Below, piece by piece: positions 1 to 9,051 of a DNA stretch of 64,000 nucleotides. The notes below the pieces were generated by a model that saw only the letters and a list, made by a program, of their open reading frames with translations, did no database searches and had not been told where the DNA came from. Source of the DNA: Arthrobacter sp. PsM3 (lineage in GTDB: Bacteria > Actinomycetota > Actinomycetes > Actinomycetales > Micrococcaceae); contig NZ_JARUXE010000010.1 of assembly GCF_030433895.1 (NCBI RefSeq), positions 62,001-126,000 on the forward strand. Reading direction: 5' to 3'. The position numbers and the translations under genes are program-made. The first letter of the stretch is position 1. Every line of letters begins with the position of its first letter.

Positions 1-263
1 CCGGCGGAGCCGGGCTGCAGCTGGTGGTCCACGACGACGGCACCTATGGAGACGGGGTGTCCGTCGACGTGCCCGCGGCGGGCGAAGTAGGCGGCGACGG
101 CAGCGAGGGCCAGCGAGTCAGGTCCGCCGCTGCAGGCGACCAGCACCCGTTCCGGGTAGCCTGCAGCCGCCAGGGCGTCCTGCAGCATTTTCCGCGCTGT
201 GCCGACGACGGGCGCCAGCCGGCCGGGCCGGCGTCGTCCGCTGGAGAGGGGGCGGGCAGTCAC
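1..263 (-). CDS. tilS: tRNA(Ile)-lysidine synthase TilS, N-terminal part (runs off left edge)
   Basis: TilS converts the wobble cytidine of a tRNA-Ile to lysidine using ATP and lysine, so that the tRNA reads AUA. The 87 visible residues contain the PP-loop ATPase signature SGGPDS at residues 45-50 and the second conserved element VDHQLQPG near residues 78-85, both diagnostic of the family. The GTG start at 263 lies 5 bp after the stop of the upstream zinc protease gene, so the genes are probably cotranscribed. The order dacB, DUF2342 protease, tilS is a usual actinobacterial neighbourhood. The C-terminal part is outside the window. Confidence 0.93.
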   Translation of the reverse strand, partial: MTARPLSSGRRRPGRLAPVVGTARKMLQDALAAAGYPERVLVACSGGPDSLALAAVAAYFARRGHVDGHPVSIGAVVVDHQLQPGSA

Positions 264-268
264 GGAAA

Positions 269-1417
269 CTAGTGCCCCATCCGTTCGAGCCAAAGCTTTG
301 AATCGTGGATTTCGGGCTCGCTCGGCAGGTGGTCCACAGACTCCCAGACCTTGTTGAGACCCTCCATGCCGGCCACGGCCACGACTTCGCGGACGAACTT
401 GGAGCCGTCGCTGTACTGGCGCATCTTGGCGTCCAGTCCGAGCAGGCTGCGGATGAACTTTTCGATCACACCGCGGTCCTGGCCCCGTGAGTTGAAGCGC
501 TGCCGGATGGTCTTTACGGACGGCACGATGCTGGCGTCGACGGCGTCCATCACCACGTTGGCGTGCCCTTCGAGCAGGCTCATGAGTGCGGTCAGCCGTG
601 AGATCGCGGCTTTTTCCTCAGGGTTCTGCAGCAGGTCAAGGACAGCTCCCCGGCTCGGGGCAGTCCCCGACGACGTGCGGTCCTTGAGCGATTTCGCCGC
701 AGCCGAGGCCCGCTCCATCAGGGAGTCCACATTGCCGAGCAGCTGGCCGCTGAGGTTGTCGATCTCGTCCAGCATGTGGTGCCGCAGCCAGGGCGCGGCG
801 GCGAACTGCACCCGGTGGGTCTGTTCGTGGAGACAGACCCAGAGCCGGAAATCTTCCGGTTCGACGTTGATTTCCCGTTCGACGGAGATGATGTTCGGGG
901 CCACGAGGAGCAGGCGTCCGCCAGCGGGGGCGGTGGAGTTCTCCGCGAGCGCGGAGAAGGGGTCGTACTGGCCCAGGACCTTGCTGGACAGGAAGGCAAG
1001 GATGGCGCCGAGCTGGCTGCCGGTGATGGCACCGCTGATGCTGGCCGCACCGGGGTTCAGCGTGCCGCGGCGGCTCTCGAGCATCTTTTCCATCGCGGGT
1101 TTGAGCATCACGGCGAAGCTCTGGGTGTTGGCCTTGGACCAGGAGGCGCGGTCCACGACGAGGACGGAGGAATCGCGGAGGTCGCGGGCGGCCTCCAGGC
1201 CGGTGATGTCGTGGACGTGCGGCACGGAAATGTCCGCCATCAGCCGCAGGTTGTCCACGGCGGCGCCGATCTCCGCCGTCCCCAGGGTGGGCCCGGCAGG
1301 TGTCAGGCGGGCTGCGGTGGATGCCGCAAGCTCCCAGTTGATAAGGGCTTGGGCTTGGGCTGATGTCTCGCCGGCAGAGGACTCCATAGGCTCCATCAGA
1401 CCACAGGGGCCCGGCAA
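269..1417 (-). CDS. Zinc-dependent metalloprotease, DUF2342 / F420-biosynthesis-associated family
   Basis: The protein has up to 382 residues and a zincin motif HEQTH at residues 197-201, preceded by LWVCL. This matches the actinobacterial DUF2342 family, sometimes labelled coenzyme-F420-biosynthesis-associated although no substrate is established. No signal peptide is visible, so it is probably cytosolic. The start is uncertain: the longest frame begins with TTG at 1417, while ATG codons follow at residues 8 and 11, and none has a clear ribosome binding site. It lies between dacB, 49 bp upstream, and tilS, 5 bp downstream, in one direction. Confidence 0.85.
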   Translation of the reverse strand: MPGPCGLMEPMESSAGETSAQAQALINWELAASTAARLTPAGPTLGTAEIGAAVDNLRLMADISVPHVHDITGLEAARDLRDSSVLVVDRASWSKANTQSFAVMLKPAMEKMLESRRGTLNPGAASISGAITGSQLGAILAFLSSKVLGQYDPFSALAENSTAPAGGRLLLVAPNIISVEREINVEPEDFRLWVCLHEQTHRVQFAAAPWLRHHMLDEIDNLSGQLLGNVDSLMERASAAAKSLKDRTSSGTAPSRGAVLDLLQNPEEKAAISRLTALMSLLEGHANVVMDAVDASIVPSVKTIRQRFNSRGQDRGVIEKFIRSLLGLDAKMRQYSDGSKFVREVVAVAGMEGLNKVWESVDHLPSEPEIHDSKLWLERMGH

Positions 1418-1466
1418 TCCGCCTTAAATTCGTCGGGCGGCGAACGGGGAAACCGGGCTGCGGCCG

Positions 1467-2975
1467 TCAGCGGCACCCGCAGCCGGCCAGAACGGAGGCG
1501 GTGCGGTCCAGGGCGGCCTTGTTCGCGGCCCCCGGGGTCAGCCCGTTGCCGATGAAGGAAAACACCAGGAGCCGGCCATCGGCGTCCACCACATAGCCGC
1601 TGAGGGCGATCACGGTGTTCAGGGTGCCGGTTTTGGCCCGGACCAGCCCCGCGCCGCGGGAGGTGGCCGCGTCGGCGTACCGGTCCCCCAGCGTTCCGGT
1701 GAGCCCTGCGACCGGGAATCCGGCAAGGCCTGCGCGCAGCCGGGTGTCCGCGCCCGACGTGATGGCCCGGACGACTTCGGCGAGCTGCCGGGCCGAGACC
1801 TGGTTGGCGAGCGCCAGCCCGGAGACGTCGGCGGCGCGCAGGGTGGCGGTGGGGATCTTCAGTTCCTCGAGCTGCTGCAGCACGGCCGCAACGGCGCCGT
1901 CGTTGCTGCCGGGTTTCCCGGCCGCGAGCGCCGCCATCCGTCCCATCGTTTCGGCGAGGTAGTTGTCCGAGGTGCGCAGGAGCAGGTCCACCTGCTGGCC
2001 TACCGTGGCGGACTGGACCTCGGCCAGGACCCGGGTACCGCCGTCGGGTGTGCCGGTTCCGGCCGGAACGCGCGCGATCCCGGGTGCCACCGTCATGCCG
2101 GCCGCGGCGGCCGCGGTCGAAAGCGCGGCCGAGAACGCCTCGGCCGCGCTCATCGCGGCGTCCTGGGGGCGGGGACCGGTGGTCGTGCCCGGGTCGAAGC
2201 GGGCCGAGTTCAGTGCCAGCGGGAACAGCGGTGCCGCCTCGCCGGCGGCAACATCCTCCGGATTCCAGGCCGGGTTCAGCGCAGAGCCGGTGAACAGGGA
2301 GTCGTCCAGCAGCACCGTCAAGGGGACGGAGACGCCGTCGGCCTGCAGTGCGTGGATGGTCGACTGCGCGAGGCTGGCGAGCCCGGCATGGCCCAGCACA
2401 GCACCGGGGGCCGATTCGCCGGCGCCGAGGAGCACGTCTCCGCCGCCGGTGAGGATGACCGAGCCGGGGACGGCCCCTGCCACGGCCTTGGTGCTGAAGC
2501 GGCGCTCCGGCCCGAGGGTGCGCAGGGCCGCGGCGGCCGTGAGGAGCTTCATGTTGGAGGCGGGAACGCGGGCAGTGTCGCCGGAACGGTCGAAGAGGAC
2601 CTCTCCGGTGAGGGCGTCCTGCACCACGCCGGTGAAGCTTCCGGCGCCGTCGACCTTCAGGGTTTCGTTGAGCTGGGCCGCCAGGGACCCGGGCGCCGGG
2701 ACCGGGGCCGAGCCGGTGAGCGGTTCGATGCCGTCCGGGGCGCTGCCGGCCGCCGCGCCGTCGCGGGGGGCCAGCGTGCCGGGGACCTGCTGCCAGGGCG
2801 GGGCCCCGGGGGCGGGGGCGTTGGATGGGCCGGGGCCCAGGAAGGCCGGCGCGACCGCGAAGCCGGCGGGAAGGGTGAGCGCCACAACCAGCAGGGCCTG
2901 GAGCAGCAGCGGGAGGCTCCGCCGCAACGGCCCGGCCGCCGGGTCCGCGCCCGGGCGGCTCGTTCTGCGTTTCAT
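1467..2975 (-). CDS. dacB: D-alanyl-D-alanine carboxypeptidase/endopeptidase (PBP4, DacB family)
   Basis: This is a peptidoglycan-trimming serine peptidase of the S13/PBP4 family, acting outside the membrane. All three penicillin-binding motifs are present: SNMK at 140-143 (nucleophile S140), SDN at 336-338 and KTG at 448-450. Residues about 20-42 form a hydrophobic export segment or membrane anchor after a basic N terminus, followed by a Pro/Ala-rich linker to about residue 95. The length of 502 aa is usual for the family. An AAAGGA-like ribosome binding site precedes the ATG. It is divergent from ppa and leads a probable dacB / protease / tilS transcript. Confidence 0.95.
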   Translation of the reverse strand: MKRRTSRPGADPAAGPLRRSLPLLLQALLVVALTLPAGFAVAPAFLGPGPSNAPAPGAPPWQQVPGTLAPRDGAAAGSAPDGIEPLTGSAPVPAPGSLAAQLNETLKVDGAGSFTGVVQDALTGEVLFDRSGDTARVPASNMKLLTAAAALRTLGPERRFSTKAVAGAVPGSVILTGGGDVLLGAGESAPGAVLGHAGLASLAQSTIHALQADGVSVPLTVLLDDSLFTGSALNPAWNPEDVAAGEAAPLFPLALNSARFDPGTTTGPRPQDAAMSAAEAFSAALSTAAAAAGMTVAPGIARVPAGTGTPDGGTRVLAEVQSATVGQQVDLLLRTSDNYLAETMGRMAALAAGKPGSNDGAVAAVLQQLEELKIPTATLRAADVSGLALANQVSARQLAEVVRAITSGADTRLRAGLAGFPVAGLTGTLGDRYADAATSRGAGLVRAKTGTLNTVIALSGYVVDADGRLLVFSFIGNGLTPGAANKAALDRTASVLAGCGCR

Positions 2976-3117
2976 GCTGCTGCTGGTCCTTTAGTCCTGA
3001 AATGTCCCCACTAGTTCCTGAAACCAGGGCCTCTCGCTATATCCTCAATAGTAGTCGGCGGCACCGGCAGCCTTTTGTGTGTGCCGCGCATCCCTGAAAA
3101 CCGTCGAGGAGCAGTCC

Positions 3118-3606
3118 ATGAAGCATGACGTGACCATCGAGATCCCCAAGGGATCACGAGTCAAGTATGAAGTCGACCACGAAACGGGCCGCGTCCGCCT
3201 GGACCGCGTCCTGTTCACCTCCATGCAGTACCCGACGCACTACGGCTACTTCGAGAACACCCTGGGTGAGGACGGCGACCCGCTGGACGCCCTGGTGCTG
3301 CTGCAGGACTTCGACCTGCACCCCGGCGTGATCGTTGAGTCCCGCCCCATCGGCGTGTTCAACATGACCGACGACGGCGGCGGCGACGCCAAGGTGCTTT
3401 GCGTTCCGGTCGACGCCCGCTTCGATCACATCAACGAGATCAGCGACGTCAGCGAATTCCTGATCAAGGAAATCGAGCACTTCTTCACCCGTTACAAGGA
3501 CCTGGAGCCGGGCAAGTGGGTCAAGGCCGAGGGCTGGGGCGACCGCGCCGCCGCCGAGGCCGAGCTCGAGGCATCCATAAAGCGTTACGTTCCCCACACG
3601 CATTAA
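3118..3606 (+). CDS. ppa: Inorganic pyrophosphatase
   Basis: This soluble family I enzyme hydrolyses pyrophosphate to phosphate and drives biosynthetic reactions forward. The 162-aa length is typical. The signature with metal-binding aspartates, [10 protein letters not shown], lies near residues 49-58. The ATG at 3118 is chosen over an upstream in-frame start at 3079 because GAGGAG sits 6 bp before it and the protein then begins [14 protein letters not shown], as in the family. A candidate promoter is TTCCTG, 17 bp, TATATC at 3015-3043. It is monocistronic, divergent from dacB and followed by palindromic repeat copy 1. Confidence 0.97.
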   Translation: MKHDVTIEIPKGSRVKYEVDHETGRVRLDRVLFTSMQYPTHYGYFENTLGEDGDPLDALVLLQDFDLHPGVIVESRPIGVFNMTDDGGGDAKVLCVPVDARFDHINEISDVSEFLIKEIEHFFTRYKDLEPGKWVKAEGWGDRAAAEAELEASIKRYVPHTH

Positions 3607-3629
3607 CCTCCCCGCCCACCCAGCCCCTC

Positions 3630-3692
3630 CAACGCGGGGTCACTTACCGCCCATCCGGACCCCGGATATGGGCCGTATGTGACCCCGCGTTG
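3630..3692. repeat. 63-bp intergenic palindromic repeat, copy 1
   Basis: The arms CAACGCGGGGTCAC (3630-3643) and GTGACCCCGCGTTG (3679-3692) are perfect inverted complements. The interior holds further partly complementary sequence (CGCCCATCCGG against CCGGATATGGGC). It lies 24 bp after ppa and 59 bp before the esterase. Four other copies of identical length occur at 45857, 56603, 59362 and 59884. It would fold into one long hairpin in RNA or single-stranded DNA and may act as a terminator or REP-like element. Confidence 0.95.
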
Positions 3693-3751
3693 CTGTTTAA
3701 CGGGGCGGGGGTCGTCAGTGGCGGGTCAGGAATGTGTGAAATCGTTAGCCC

Positions 3752-5086
3752 ATGAACGTTGCGCCTGCCTTCAATCCTCCCTGCGGTCCGATCACTGGAT
3801 GGCGGGATGGTGACGTTGTCCGCGCCACCGGGATCCCCTACGCCAGCGCGGGCCGTTTCCAGCCTCCAGTGAGCGCCCCCGACCGGACCGGCGTCCTCGC
3901 GGCGACGTCCCTGTCCCCGGCCTGCCCGCAGGGTCCGGTGCCGTTCCTGGACGACATCCTGGGCACGCGCTACGGGGAACTTCCCGGCAGCGAGGACTGC
4001 CAGCGGATCTCCATCACCATGCCGGCCGGCCTCGAGGACGGCGAGCGGGTCCCGGTGATGGTGTGGCTGCACGGCGGGTCCTACACGTCCGGTTCCGGCG
4101 ACCTGGCGATCTTCGATCCCAAAGCCCTCGTCGCCGAAAACCGGGTCATCGTCGTGTCCGTGACCTACCGCCTGGGCCTGTTCGGCTACCTCGCCACCGG
4201 CACCGGCCGGCCCGCGAACCTCGGACTGCTTGACCAGCTCGAGGCGTTCCGCTGGGTTCAGCGCAATATCGGCGCCTTCGGCGGGGATCCCGGAAACGTC
4301 ACCGCTTTCGGGCAGTCCGCCGGAGGCGACGCCGTCGCCCACCTGATGGCGACGCCCGAAGCCCCCGCCCTCTTCCAGCGCGCCATCATTCAAAGCGCAC
4401 CCCTGGGCATCACCCGGGGCCGGGAAAAGATGAGCAGAGCCATGGGAATCGCTGCGGAAACTGTCACCGAAGACACCCCGGCCATGGACGTCGTTGCCGC
4501 CGAGGAGCACGTGTCGCAAGTTGCCCGGAAGTTCGGGCTGATCGCCGCCATGCCCTTCGGCACCCAGTACGGGCACTCCCCCCTGCCGCCGGAATCGGGC
4601 ATAGAGGACGCCTGGAACGCCACGGCCCCGGAGATCGAGGTCCTGATCGGGCACACCTCCGAGGAGGCGCGGATGTTCCTGCCGCGCAACCAGGCCGTCA
4701 GCCGCCTTGGCAGGGTTCCGGTGCTCGGGGGCGCCGCCGTCAGGGCCATCAACTGGGGCGTGACGGAGGCGGTGTATGGCCGGTCCGCGAGGAAGTTCGC
4801 CCGGCGGCACACCCGGGCAGGCGGCACGGCCTACAGCTACGTGCTGTCCTGGGCAGCGCCGGGAAACTTTTACGGGGCCGCGCACACCGTGGACCTGCCG
4901 CTGCTGTTCGGGGACAAAAAGACCTGGGCGGGAGCGGGGCTGCTCGCGGGCGCAAGCTGGGAGGAAATCGATGCGCAGGGCCGGGCCCTCCGCGCCGTCT
5001 GGGCGCGCTTCGCCTCCGGGGCAGGCCTGGACAGCCGGGGAGGGATTCCTGGTGCCCTTCGGTACCATTCGGTCGGAGCTGAGTGA
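3752..5086 (+). CDS. Type B carboxylesterase (para-nitrobenzyl-esterase family)
   Basis: An alpha/beta-hydrolase hydrolysing carboxylic esters. It shows the family hallmarks in order: an EDC element at 81-83, the oxyanion-hole HGGS at 107-110, the nucleophile elbow FGQSAGG with S189, and AAHTVDLPLLFG near residue 375 carrying the likely catalytic histidine. At 444 aa it is shorter than the usual 490-550 aa, so surface loops or the C-terminal part are trimmed. No signal peptide is present. The next gene starts 51 bp downstream and could be cotranscribed. Substrate unknown. Confidence 0.88.
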   Translation: MNVAPAFNPPCGPITGWRDGDVVRATGIPYASAGRFQPPVSAPDRTGVLAATSLSPACPQGPVPFLDDILGTRYGELPGSEDCQRISITMPAGLEDGERVPVMVWLHGGSYTSGSGDLAIFDPKALVAENRVIVVSVTYRLGLFGYLATGTGRPANLGLLDQLEAFRWVQRNIGAFGGDPGNVTAFGQSAGGDAVAHLMATPEAPALFQRAIIQSAPLGITRGREKMSRAMGIAAETVTEDTPAMDVVAAEEHVSQVARKFGLIAAMPFGTQYGHSPLPPESGIEDAWNATAPEIEVLIGHTSEEARMFLPRNQAVSRLGRVPVLGGAAVRAINWGVTEAVYGRSARKFARRHTRAGGTAYSYVLSWAAPGNFYGAAHTVDLPLLFGDKKTWAGAGLLAGASWEEIDAQGRALRAVWARFASGAGLDSRGGIPGALRYHSVGAE

Positions 5087-5137
5087 CCGGCTGATGGCCT
5101 GCCCGTTGTCCCCGACCACCGTCCCCGGCGGACCCCG

Positions 5138-5899
5138 GTGAGGACCCTCGGCGTCGACCTCGCCGCCGCCGCCAAGAAGACCGCGGCCGCCGTCATCGAA
5201 TGGGGCGACGGCACCGCCCGCCTGGCGCACCTTGTCCTCGGCGTCGGCGACGAGGAGATTGTGCGGCTCTTCGGCTCCAGTGACATGACCGGCATCGACT
5301 GCCCCGTCGGCTGGCCGGACGCTTTCCTGCCGTTTCTTGCCGGGCACCTGGCCTTTGACACGCACCCCGTGCTGGACTTCGACGGAATCGAAGGCCGCCG
5401 GCTCCTGGCCTACCGGGACACCGACCGCTTCGTCACCGCCGCGACCGGGCTGATCCCGCTCAGCGTCTCCGCCGACCGGCTGGCCCACCCGGCCATGCGG
5501 TGCGCCGTGATCCAGGCAAAGATCTCGCGGGACCACGGCCCGCAGGCAAGGGACGGCAGCAGTAGGCTGGCCGAGGTCTACCCGGCGGCCTCGCTGAAAT
5601 CCTGGGGCCTGCTGGCCCGCGGCTACAAGGGCCGCGGCGGCACGGAAAAGGAGCGGCTGGCCCTGGTCCTTGACGCGCTCACGAAGGCTGCACCCTGGCT
5701 GGACCTGGCCGGATTCGATGACCAGCTCGCCGGCTCCGATGACATGTTCGACGCGCTCATCGCCTCCCTCACCGCACGGGCCGTCGCCCTCGGGAAGACC
5801 CTCCGCCCCGATGACGGCCACGCCAAAGCAGCCCGGACCGAAGGCTGGATCCATCTGCCCGCCGGCGGCCTGGACGGGCTCAACGCCACCTGGCGGTAG
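5138..5899 (+). CDS. DUF429 family protein (predicted RNase H-like nuclease fold)
   Basis: This 253-aa protein begins MRTLGVDLAAAAKKTAAA and contains GIDCPVGWP near residues 51-59 and AEVYPAASLKSWG near residues 145-157, a pattern typical of DUF429 proteins. The family is predicted from fold to be an RNase H-like nuclease, but I know of no demonstrated function. The GTG start at 5138 gives the canonical G-V-D-L opening strand. It follows the carboxylesterase by 51 bp on the same strand. The 207 bp after it contain no gene and lead to the promoter of the next one. Confidence 0.75.
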   Translation: MRTLGVDLAAAAKKTAAAVIEWGDGTARLAHLVLGVGDEEIVRLFGSSDMTGIDCPVGWPDAFLPFLAGHLAFDTHPVLDFDGIEGRRLLAYRDTDRFVTAATGLIPLSVSADRLAHPAMRCAVIQAKISRDHGPQARDGSSRLAEVYPAASLKSWGLLARGYKGRGGTEKERLALVLDALTKAAPWLDLAGFDDQLAGSDDMFDALIASLTARAVALGKTLRPDDGHAKAARTEGWIHLPAGGLDGLNATWR

Positions 5900-6069
5900 A
5901 CACCCCGCTGCCATTTCCCCCGGGCATGGGTACGTGCCCGCATCGTGCAAGACTGGCGAAGCATCCAGGCCGGGCATGGAAAACGCGCCCGCCGCAGGTT
6001 GCCCGGGCCGCCCTAATCAGCGCTTCCGCCGCCCGTCATTAGTCAGCTGACGGGGCTGGACAAGCGCAT

Positions 6070-6097
6070 TTGCCAGCATCTGACCACCGGGTAGTGT
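6070..6097 (+). promoter_or_regulatory. Promoter of the HTH protein gene
   Basis: TTGCCA (6070-6075) and TAGTGT (6092-6097) are separated by 16 bp. The ATG is only 9 bp after the -10 box with no ribosome binding site, so the transcript would be leaderless or nearly so. Confidence 0.55.
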
Positions 6098-6106
6098 GGA
6101 TCCAGA

Positions 6107-6706
6107 ATGTTCACGCTTACTATCAACCAAACAGACAGCAGGCGCGACGGCGACTGCGTGCCGCAGCTCCTCAAGGACCTGCGGCACATCCCGGCGCGCC
6201 TCGACTTCGACCGCTCCGTGGAGGACGAGGTCCAGGGCATTGTGGACAGCCCCCGGCAGGCCGTCGATGCGGCAATGATCGCGCTGCGGACCGGCAGCTG
6301 GTACGTCGGCATCGGCGTCGGGCCGGTCAATGAACCCCTGCCGAACCAGATCAAGGACGCCACCGGCCACGGGCTGATTTACGCCCGCCGGGCCGTCGAC
6401 CGGCTCCGCAACGGCAAAGACCGGATCCCGGTGGCCGTGGAGGGCCCGCAGGCCGATCTCGCCGCCGAGTCCGAGGCGGTGCTGCGGCTGCTGGGCCACA
6501 TCGTGCACGACCGCAGCCCCGCGGAATGGCGGGTACTTGACCTGCTGACCCCCGGGGTCCGCGGGCAGCAAAAGGCGGTGGCCGAGGAACTCGGCATCAC
6601 CACCCAAGCGGTCAGCAAGGCCGTGGCGCGGGCGCAATGGAACGAGGAACACGCCGCGCGGCCCGCCGCGGCCAGGCTGCTGGGCCTGATCCTCGAAGTG
6701 CGCTGA
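6107..6706 (+). CDS. Hypothetical DNA-binding protein with C-terminal helix-turn-helix (SatD-like)
   Basis: This 199-aa protein has a well-formed helix-turn-helix at about residues 150-175 (QQKAVAEELGITTQAVSKAV) and an N-terminal region of unknown fold containing RTGSWYVGIGVGPV. The arrangement resembles SatD-family and related small actinobacterial regulators, but I cannot assign a target or ligand. The ATG at 6107 is supported by the promoter immediately upstream. The C terminus is convergent with the HAD phosphatase gene, 20 bp away. Confidence 0.6.
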   Translation: MFTLTINQTDSRRDGDCVPQLLKDLRHIPARLDFDRSVEDEVQGIVDSPRQAVDAAMIALRTGSWYVGIGVGPVNEPLPNQIKDATGHGLIYARRAVDRLRNGKDRIPVAVEGPQADLAAESEAVLRLLGHIVHDRSPAEWRVLDLLTPGVRGQQKAVAEELGITTQAVSKAVARAQWNEEHAARPAAARLLGLILEVR

Positions 6707-6726
6707 CCCGCGGTCTTCCTGCGGTC

Positions 6727-7599
6727 CTAGAGCAGCAGGCTGCGCAGCACGTGGGCGGCGCCGTCGTCGAAAACGGAGTGGGTGACCTCGTTTGCGGCGG
6801 CGATGACTTCCTCGGGCGCCTGGCCCATGGCCACGCCGCGGGCCGCCCAGCCGAGCATCTCGATGTCATTGCGGCCGTCGCCGACGGCGACCGTGCGGTG
6901 CGCCTCGACCTCCAGCCGGCCGCGGAGGTGCTCGAGGGCGCTGGCCTTGGTGACGCCGGCCGCTGCAATGTCCAGCCACGCCGTCCAGCCCACCGAGTAG
7001 GTCACCCCGGCGAGGCCGATGTGCCGGATCGCCGCGTTGAACTCCTCGGGGGTGTTCTCGGCGCTGAAGACCACCACGCGCACGGCGGTGGCGTCCAGCA
7101 TGGTCTGGAAGTCGACGCCGATTGCCTCCACGCCAAAGCTCGCGTCCTGGAAGCGCTCGGTGGAGAGGAAGTTGCCGTCCTCGTCCTCCAGGGCGTACTT
7201 GGCCGAGGGCAGCCGCTTGCGCAGGGCGCGGAGCGCGGGGCCCGGGTCGAAGGTGGCCTTGTGCACGATCTCGTAGCCGTCGGACAGGCTGGAGTCGAGG
7301 CGCAGGGTGACACCGCCGTTGGAGCACACGGCGTAGCCGTTTTCGATCCCGATGTGCTCGATGATCGGCAGCGTCGCGTTCAGGGAGCGGCCGGTTGCGA
7401 TGGTGACGTGGTGGCCCGCAGCCACGACGTCGCGGGCGGCTTCGCGGACGGGAACGGACATGTGTCCGTCGTGATCGACGAGGGTGCCGTCTACGTCGAG
7501 CGCGACCATCAGCTTGTGGGCCGTGGTGGTGGGGTAGTTCTGGTTGTTGTCTCGCCGGTCATCGTTGCCAGCGACTGAGGTTTCAGTCAATGTTGTCAT
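6727..7599 (-). CDS. Cof-type HAD-superfamily hydrolase
   Basis: A cytosolic phosphatase of HAD subfamily IIB, acting on sugar phosphates or other small phosphates. Motif I is ALDVDGTLVD near residues 33-42 and motif IV is VGDGRNDIEMLGWA near the C terminus, with the intervening cap domain expected for the family. I chose the ATG at 7599 (290 aa) over the longer 7647 start because TCTACT lies exactly 6 bp upstream, in the leaderless pattern seen at other genes here. It is downstream of serS on the same strand. A second Cof-type paralogue is at 30973-31791. Confidence 0.85.
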   Translation of the reverse strand: MTTLTETSVAGNDDRRDNNQNYPTTTAHKLMVALDVDGTLVDHDGHMSVPVREAARDVVAAGHHVTIATGRSLNATLPIIEHIGIENGYAVCSNGGVTLRLDSSLSDGYEIVHKATFDPGPALRALRKRLPSAKYALEDEDGNFLSTERFQDASFGVEAIGVDFQTMLDATAVRVVVFSAENTPEEFNAAIRHIGLAGVTYSVGWTAWLDIAAAGVTKASALEHLRGRLEVEAHRTVAVGDGRNDIEMLGWAARGVAMGQAPEEVIAAANEVTHSVFDDGAAHVLRSLLL

Positions 7600-7692
7600 C
7601 TCACAAGTAGAGCAGACACCCCCGACCGCCGCTAGGACGCAGGCCACAGCGCGCGGTGAACCCGGGGTGAACAGCTGTTGACGGACGAAGAC

Positions 7693-8973
7693 TCAGATGA
7701 CGGGGAAGACCGTCATACCGCCGAGGTACTTCTGCAGGGCCTTCGGGATGTTGACGGAGCCGTCCGGGTTCTGGTGGTGCTCCAGGATGGCCACGATCCA
7801 GCGCGTAGTGGCGAGGGTGCCGTTGAGCGTGGCGACGGCGCGGGTGCCCTTGGGGGCCCCGTCCTCGTTCAGCACGCGTTCGCGGATGTTGAGCCGGCGG
7901 GCCTGGAACGTGGTGCAGTTGGAGGTCGAGGTGAGCTCGCGGTAGGCGCCCTGCGTCGGAACCCAGGCCTCGCAGTCGAACTTGCGGGCGGCGGAGTTGC
8001 CGAGGTCTCCGGCGGCGGTGTCAATCACCCGGTAGGGCAGTTCACACTTGGCCAGCATCTCCTCTTCCCAGGCCAGCAGCCGGGCGTGCTCGGCCGCAGC
8101 GTTCTCAACGTTGGTGTAAACGAACATTTCCACCTTGTTGAACTGGTGGACCCGGATGATGCCCCGGGTGTCCTTGCCGTGCGAGCCTGCCTCGCGGCGG
8201 TAGCAGGAGCTCTGGCCGGCGTAGCGGATCGGGCCGGCGGAGAAGTCGAGGATCTCGTCCGCGTGGTAGCCGGCAAGGGCCACTTCCGAGGTGCCCACGA
8301 GGTAGAGGTCGTCCTCGGCGAGGCGGTAGATCTCGGCGTCGTGTTTAACGTCGAAACCGGTGCCCTGCATGGTTTCCGGGCGCACCAGTGTCGGGGTGAT
8401 CATGGGCACGAAGCCGGCGTCGATGGCCTGCTCCATGGCCATTTGCAGGAGCGCCATTTCCAGCCTGGCGCCGGCGCCGCGCAGGAAGTAGAAGCGCGAA
8501 CCGGACACCTTGGCGCCGCGTTCCATGTCGATGGCGCCGATCAGCTCACCGATCTCCAGGTGGTCCTTGGGTTCGAAGCCGGTGAACTCGCGGGGGGTGC
8601 CGACGGTCTTGACCACGATGTAGTCGTCTTCGCCGCCCTCGGGGACGCCGTCCTCGATGAGGTTGGGGATGCCGCGCAGCAATTCCTCATGGGCGGCCTG
8701 CGCGACGTCGGCCTCGGCGGAGGCGGCCTTGACCTGGCCCGCGAGGACCTTAACCTCGGCCAGCAGGGCCTGCTTCTCCTCGCCCTTGGCCTGCGCCACC
8801 TTCTTGCCGAAGGCATTCTGCTCGGCTCTCAGGTTTTCGAAGCGGATCAGGGCGGCGCGCCGGGCCGAGTCCGCGACGATGATCGCGTCCACCACGGATT
8901 CATCGGCGCCGCGGGCGCGCTGGCTGGACCGGAACTTGTCCGGATTTTCGCTGAGGTCTTTTACGTCGATCAC
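7693..8973 (-). CDS. serS: Seryl-tRNA synthetase
   Basis: This class II aminoacyl-tRNA synthetase charges tRNA-Ser with serine. The 426 residues show the N-terminal coiled-coil arm (about 30-110) that contacts the tRNA, motif 2 around [17 protein letters not shown] with HQFNKVE, and motif 3 around [18 protein letters not shown] near the C terminus. The GTG start at 8973 lies 6 bp after TAGTCT with no ribosome binding site, so the mRNA is probably leaderless. It is divergent from the lipid kinase gene. No tRNA-Ser gene is visible nearby. Confidence 0.97.
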   Translation of the reverse strand: MIDVKDLSENPDKFRSSQRARGADESVVDAIIVADSARRAALIRFENLRAEQNAFGKKVAQAKGEEKQALLAEVKVLAGQVKAASAEADVAQAAHEELLRGIPNLIEDGVPEGGEDDYIVVKTVGTPREFTGFEPKDHLEIGELIGAIDMERGAKVSGSRFYFLRGAGARLEMALLQMAMEQAIDAGFVPMITPTLVRPETMQGTGFDVKHDAEIYRLAEDDLYLVGTSEVALAGYHADEILDFSAGPIRYAGQSSCYRREAGSHGKDTRGIIRVHQFNKVEMFVYTNVENAAAEHARLLAWEEEMLAKCELPYRVIDTAAGDLGNSAARKFDCEAWVPTQGAYRELTSTSNCTTFQARRLNIRERVLNEDGAPKGTRAVATLNGTLATTRWIVAILEHHQNPDGSVNIPKALQKYLGGMTVFPVI

Positions 8974-8979
8974 CTGACA

Positions 8980-8985
8980 AGACTA
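8980..8985 (-). promoter_or_regulatory. -10 box of serS (leaderless)
   Basis: TAGTCT on the minus strand is separated by exactly 6 bp from the GTG start of serS, in the same TANNNT-N6-start geometry seen at about ten other genes here. Confidence 0.5.
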
Positions 8986-9051
8986 TCCAATCCGGCCGCC
9001 GTTCCCGGGCAATCCGGGCTCCGGCCGCCGGCGGGATAGTGTGGGAGCACA

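Noticed and set aside
3644..5977. 777-codon open frame on the minus strand opposite the esterase and DUF429 genes
   Set aside because: Composition is low-complexity Gly/Arg/Pro without any family motif; it is a shadow of two real genes in GC-rich DNA.
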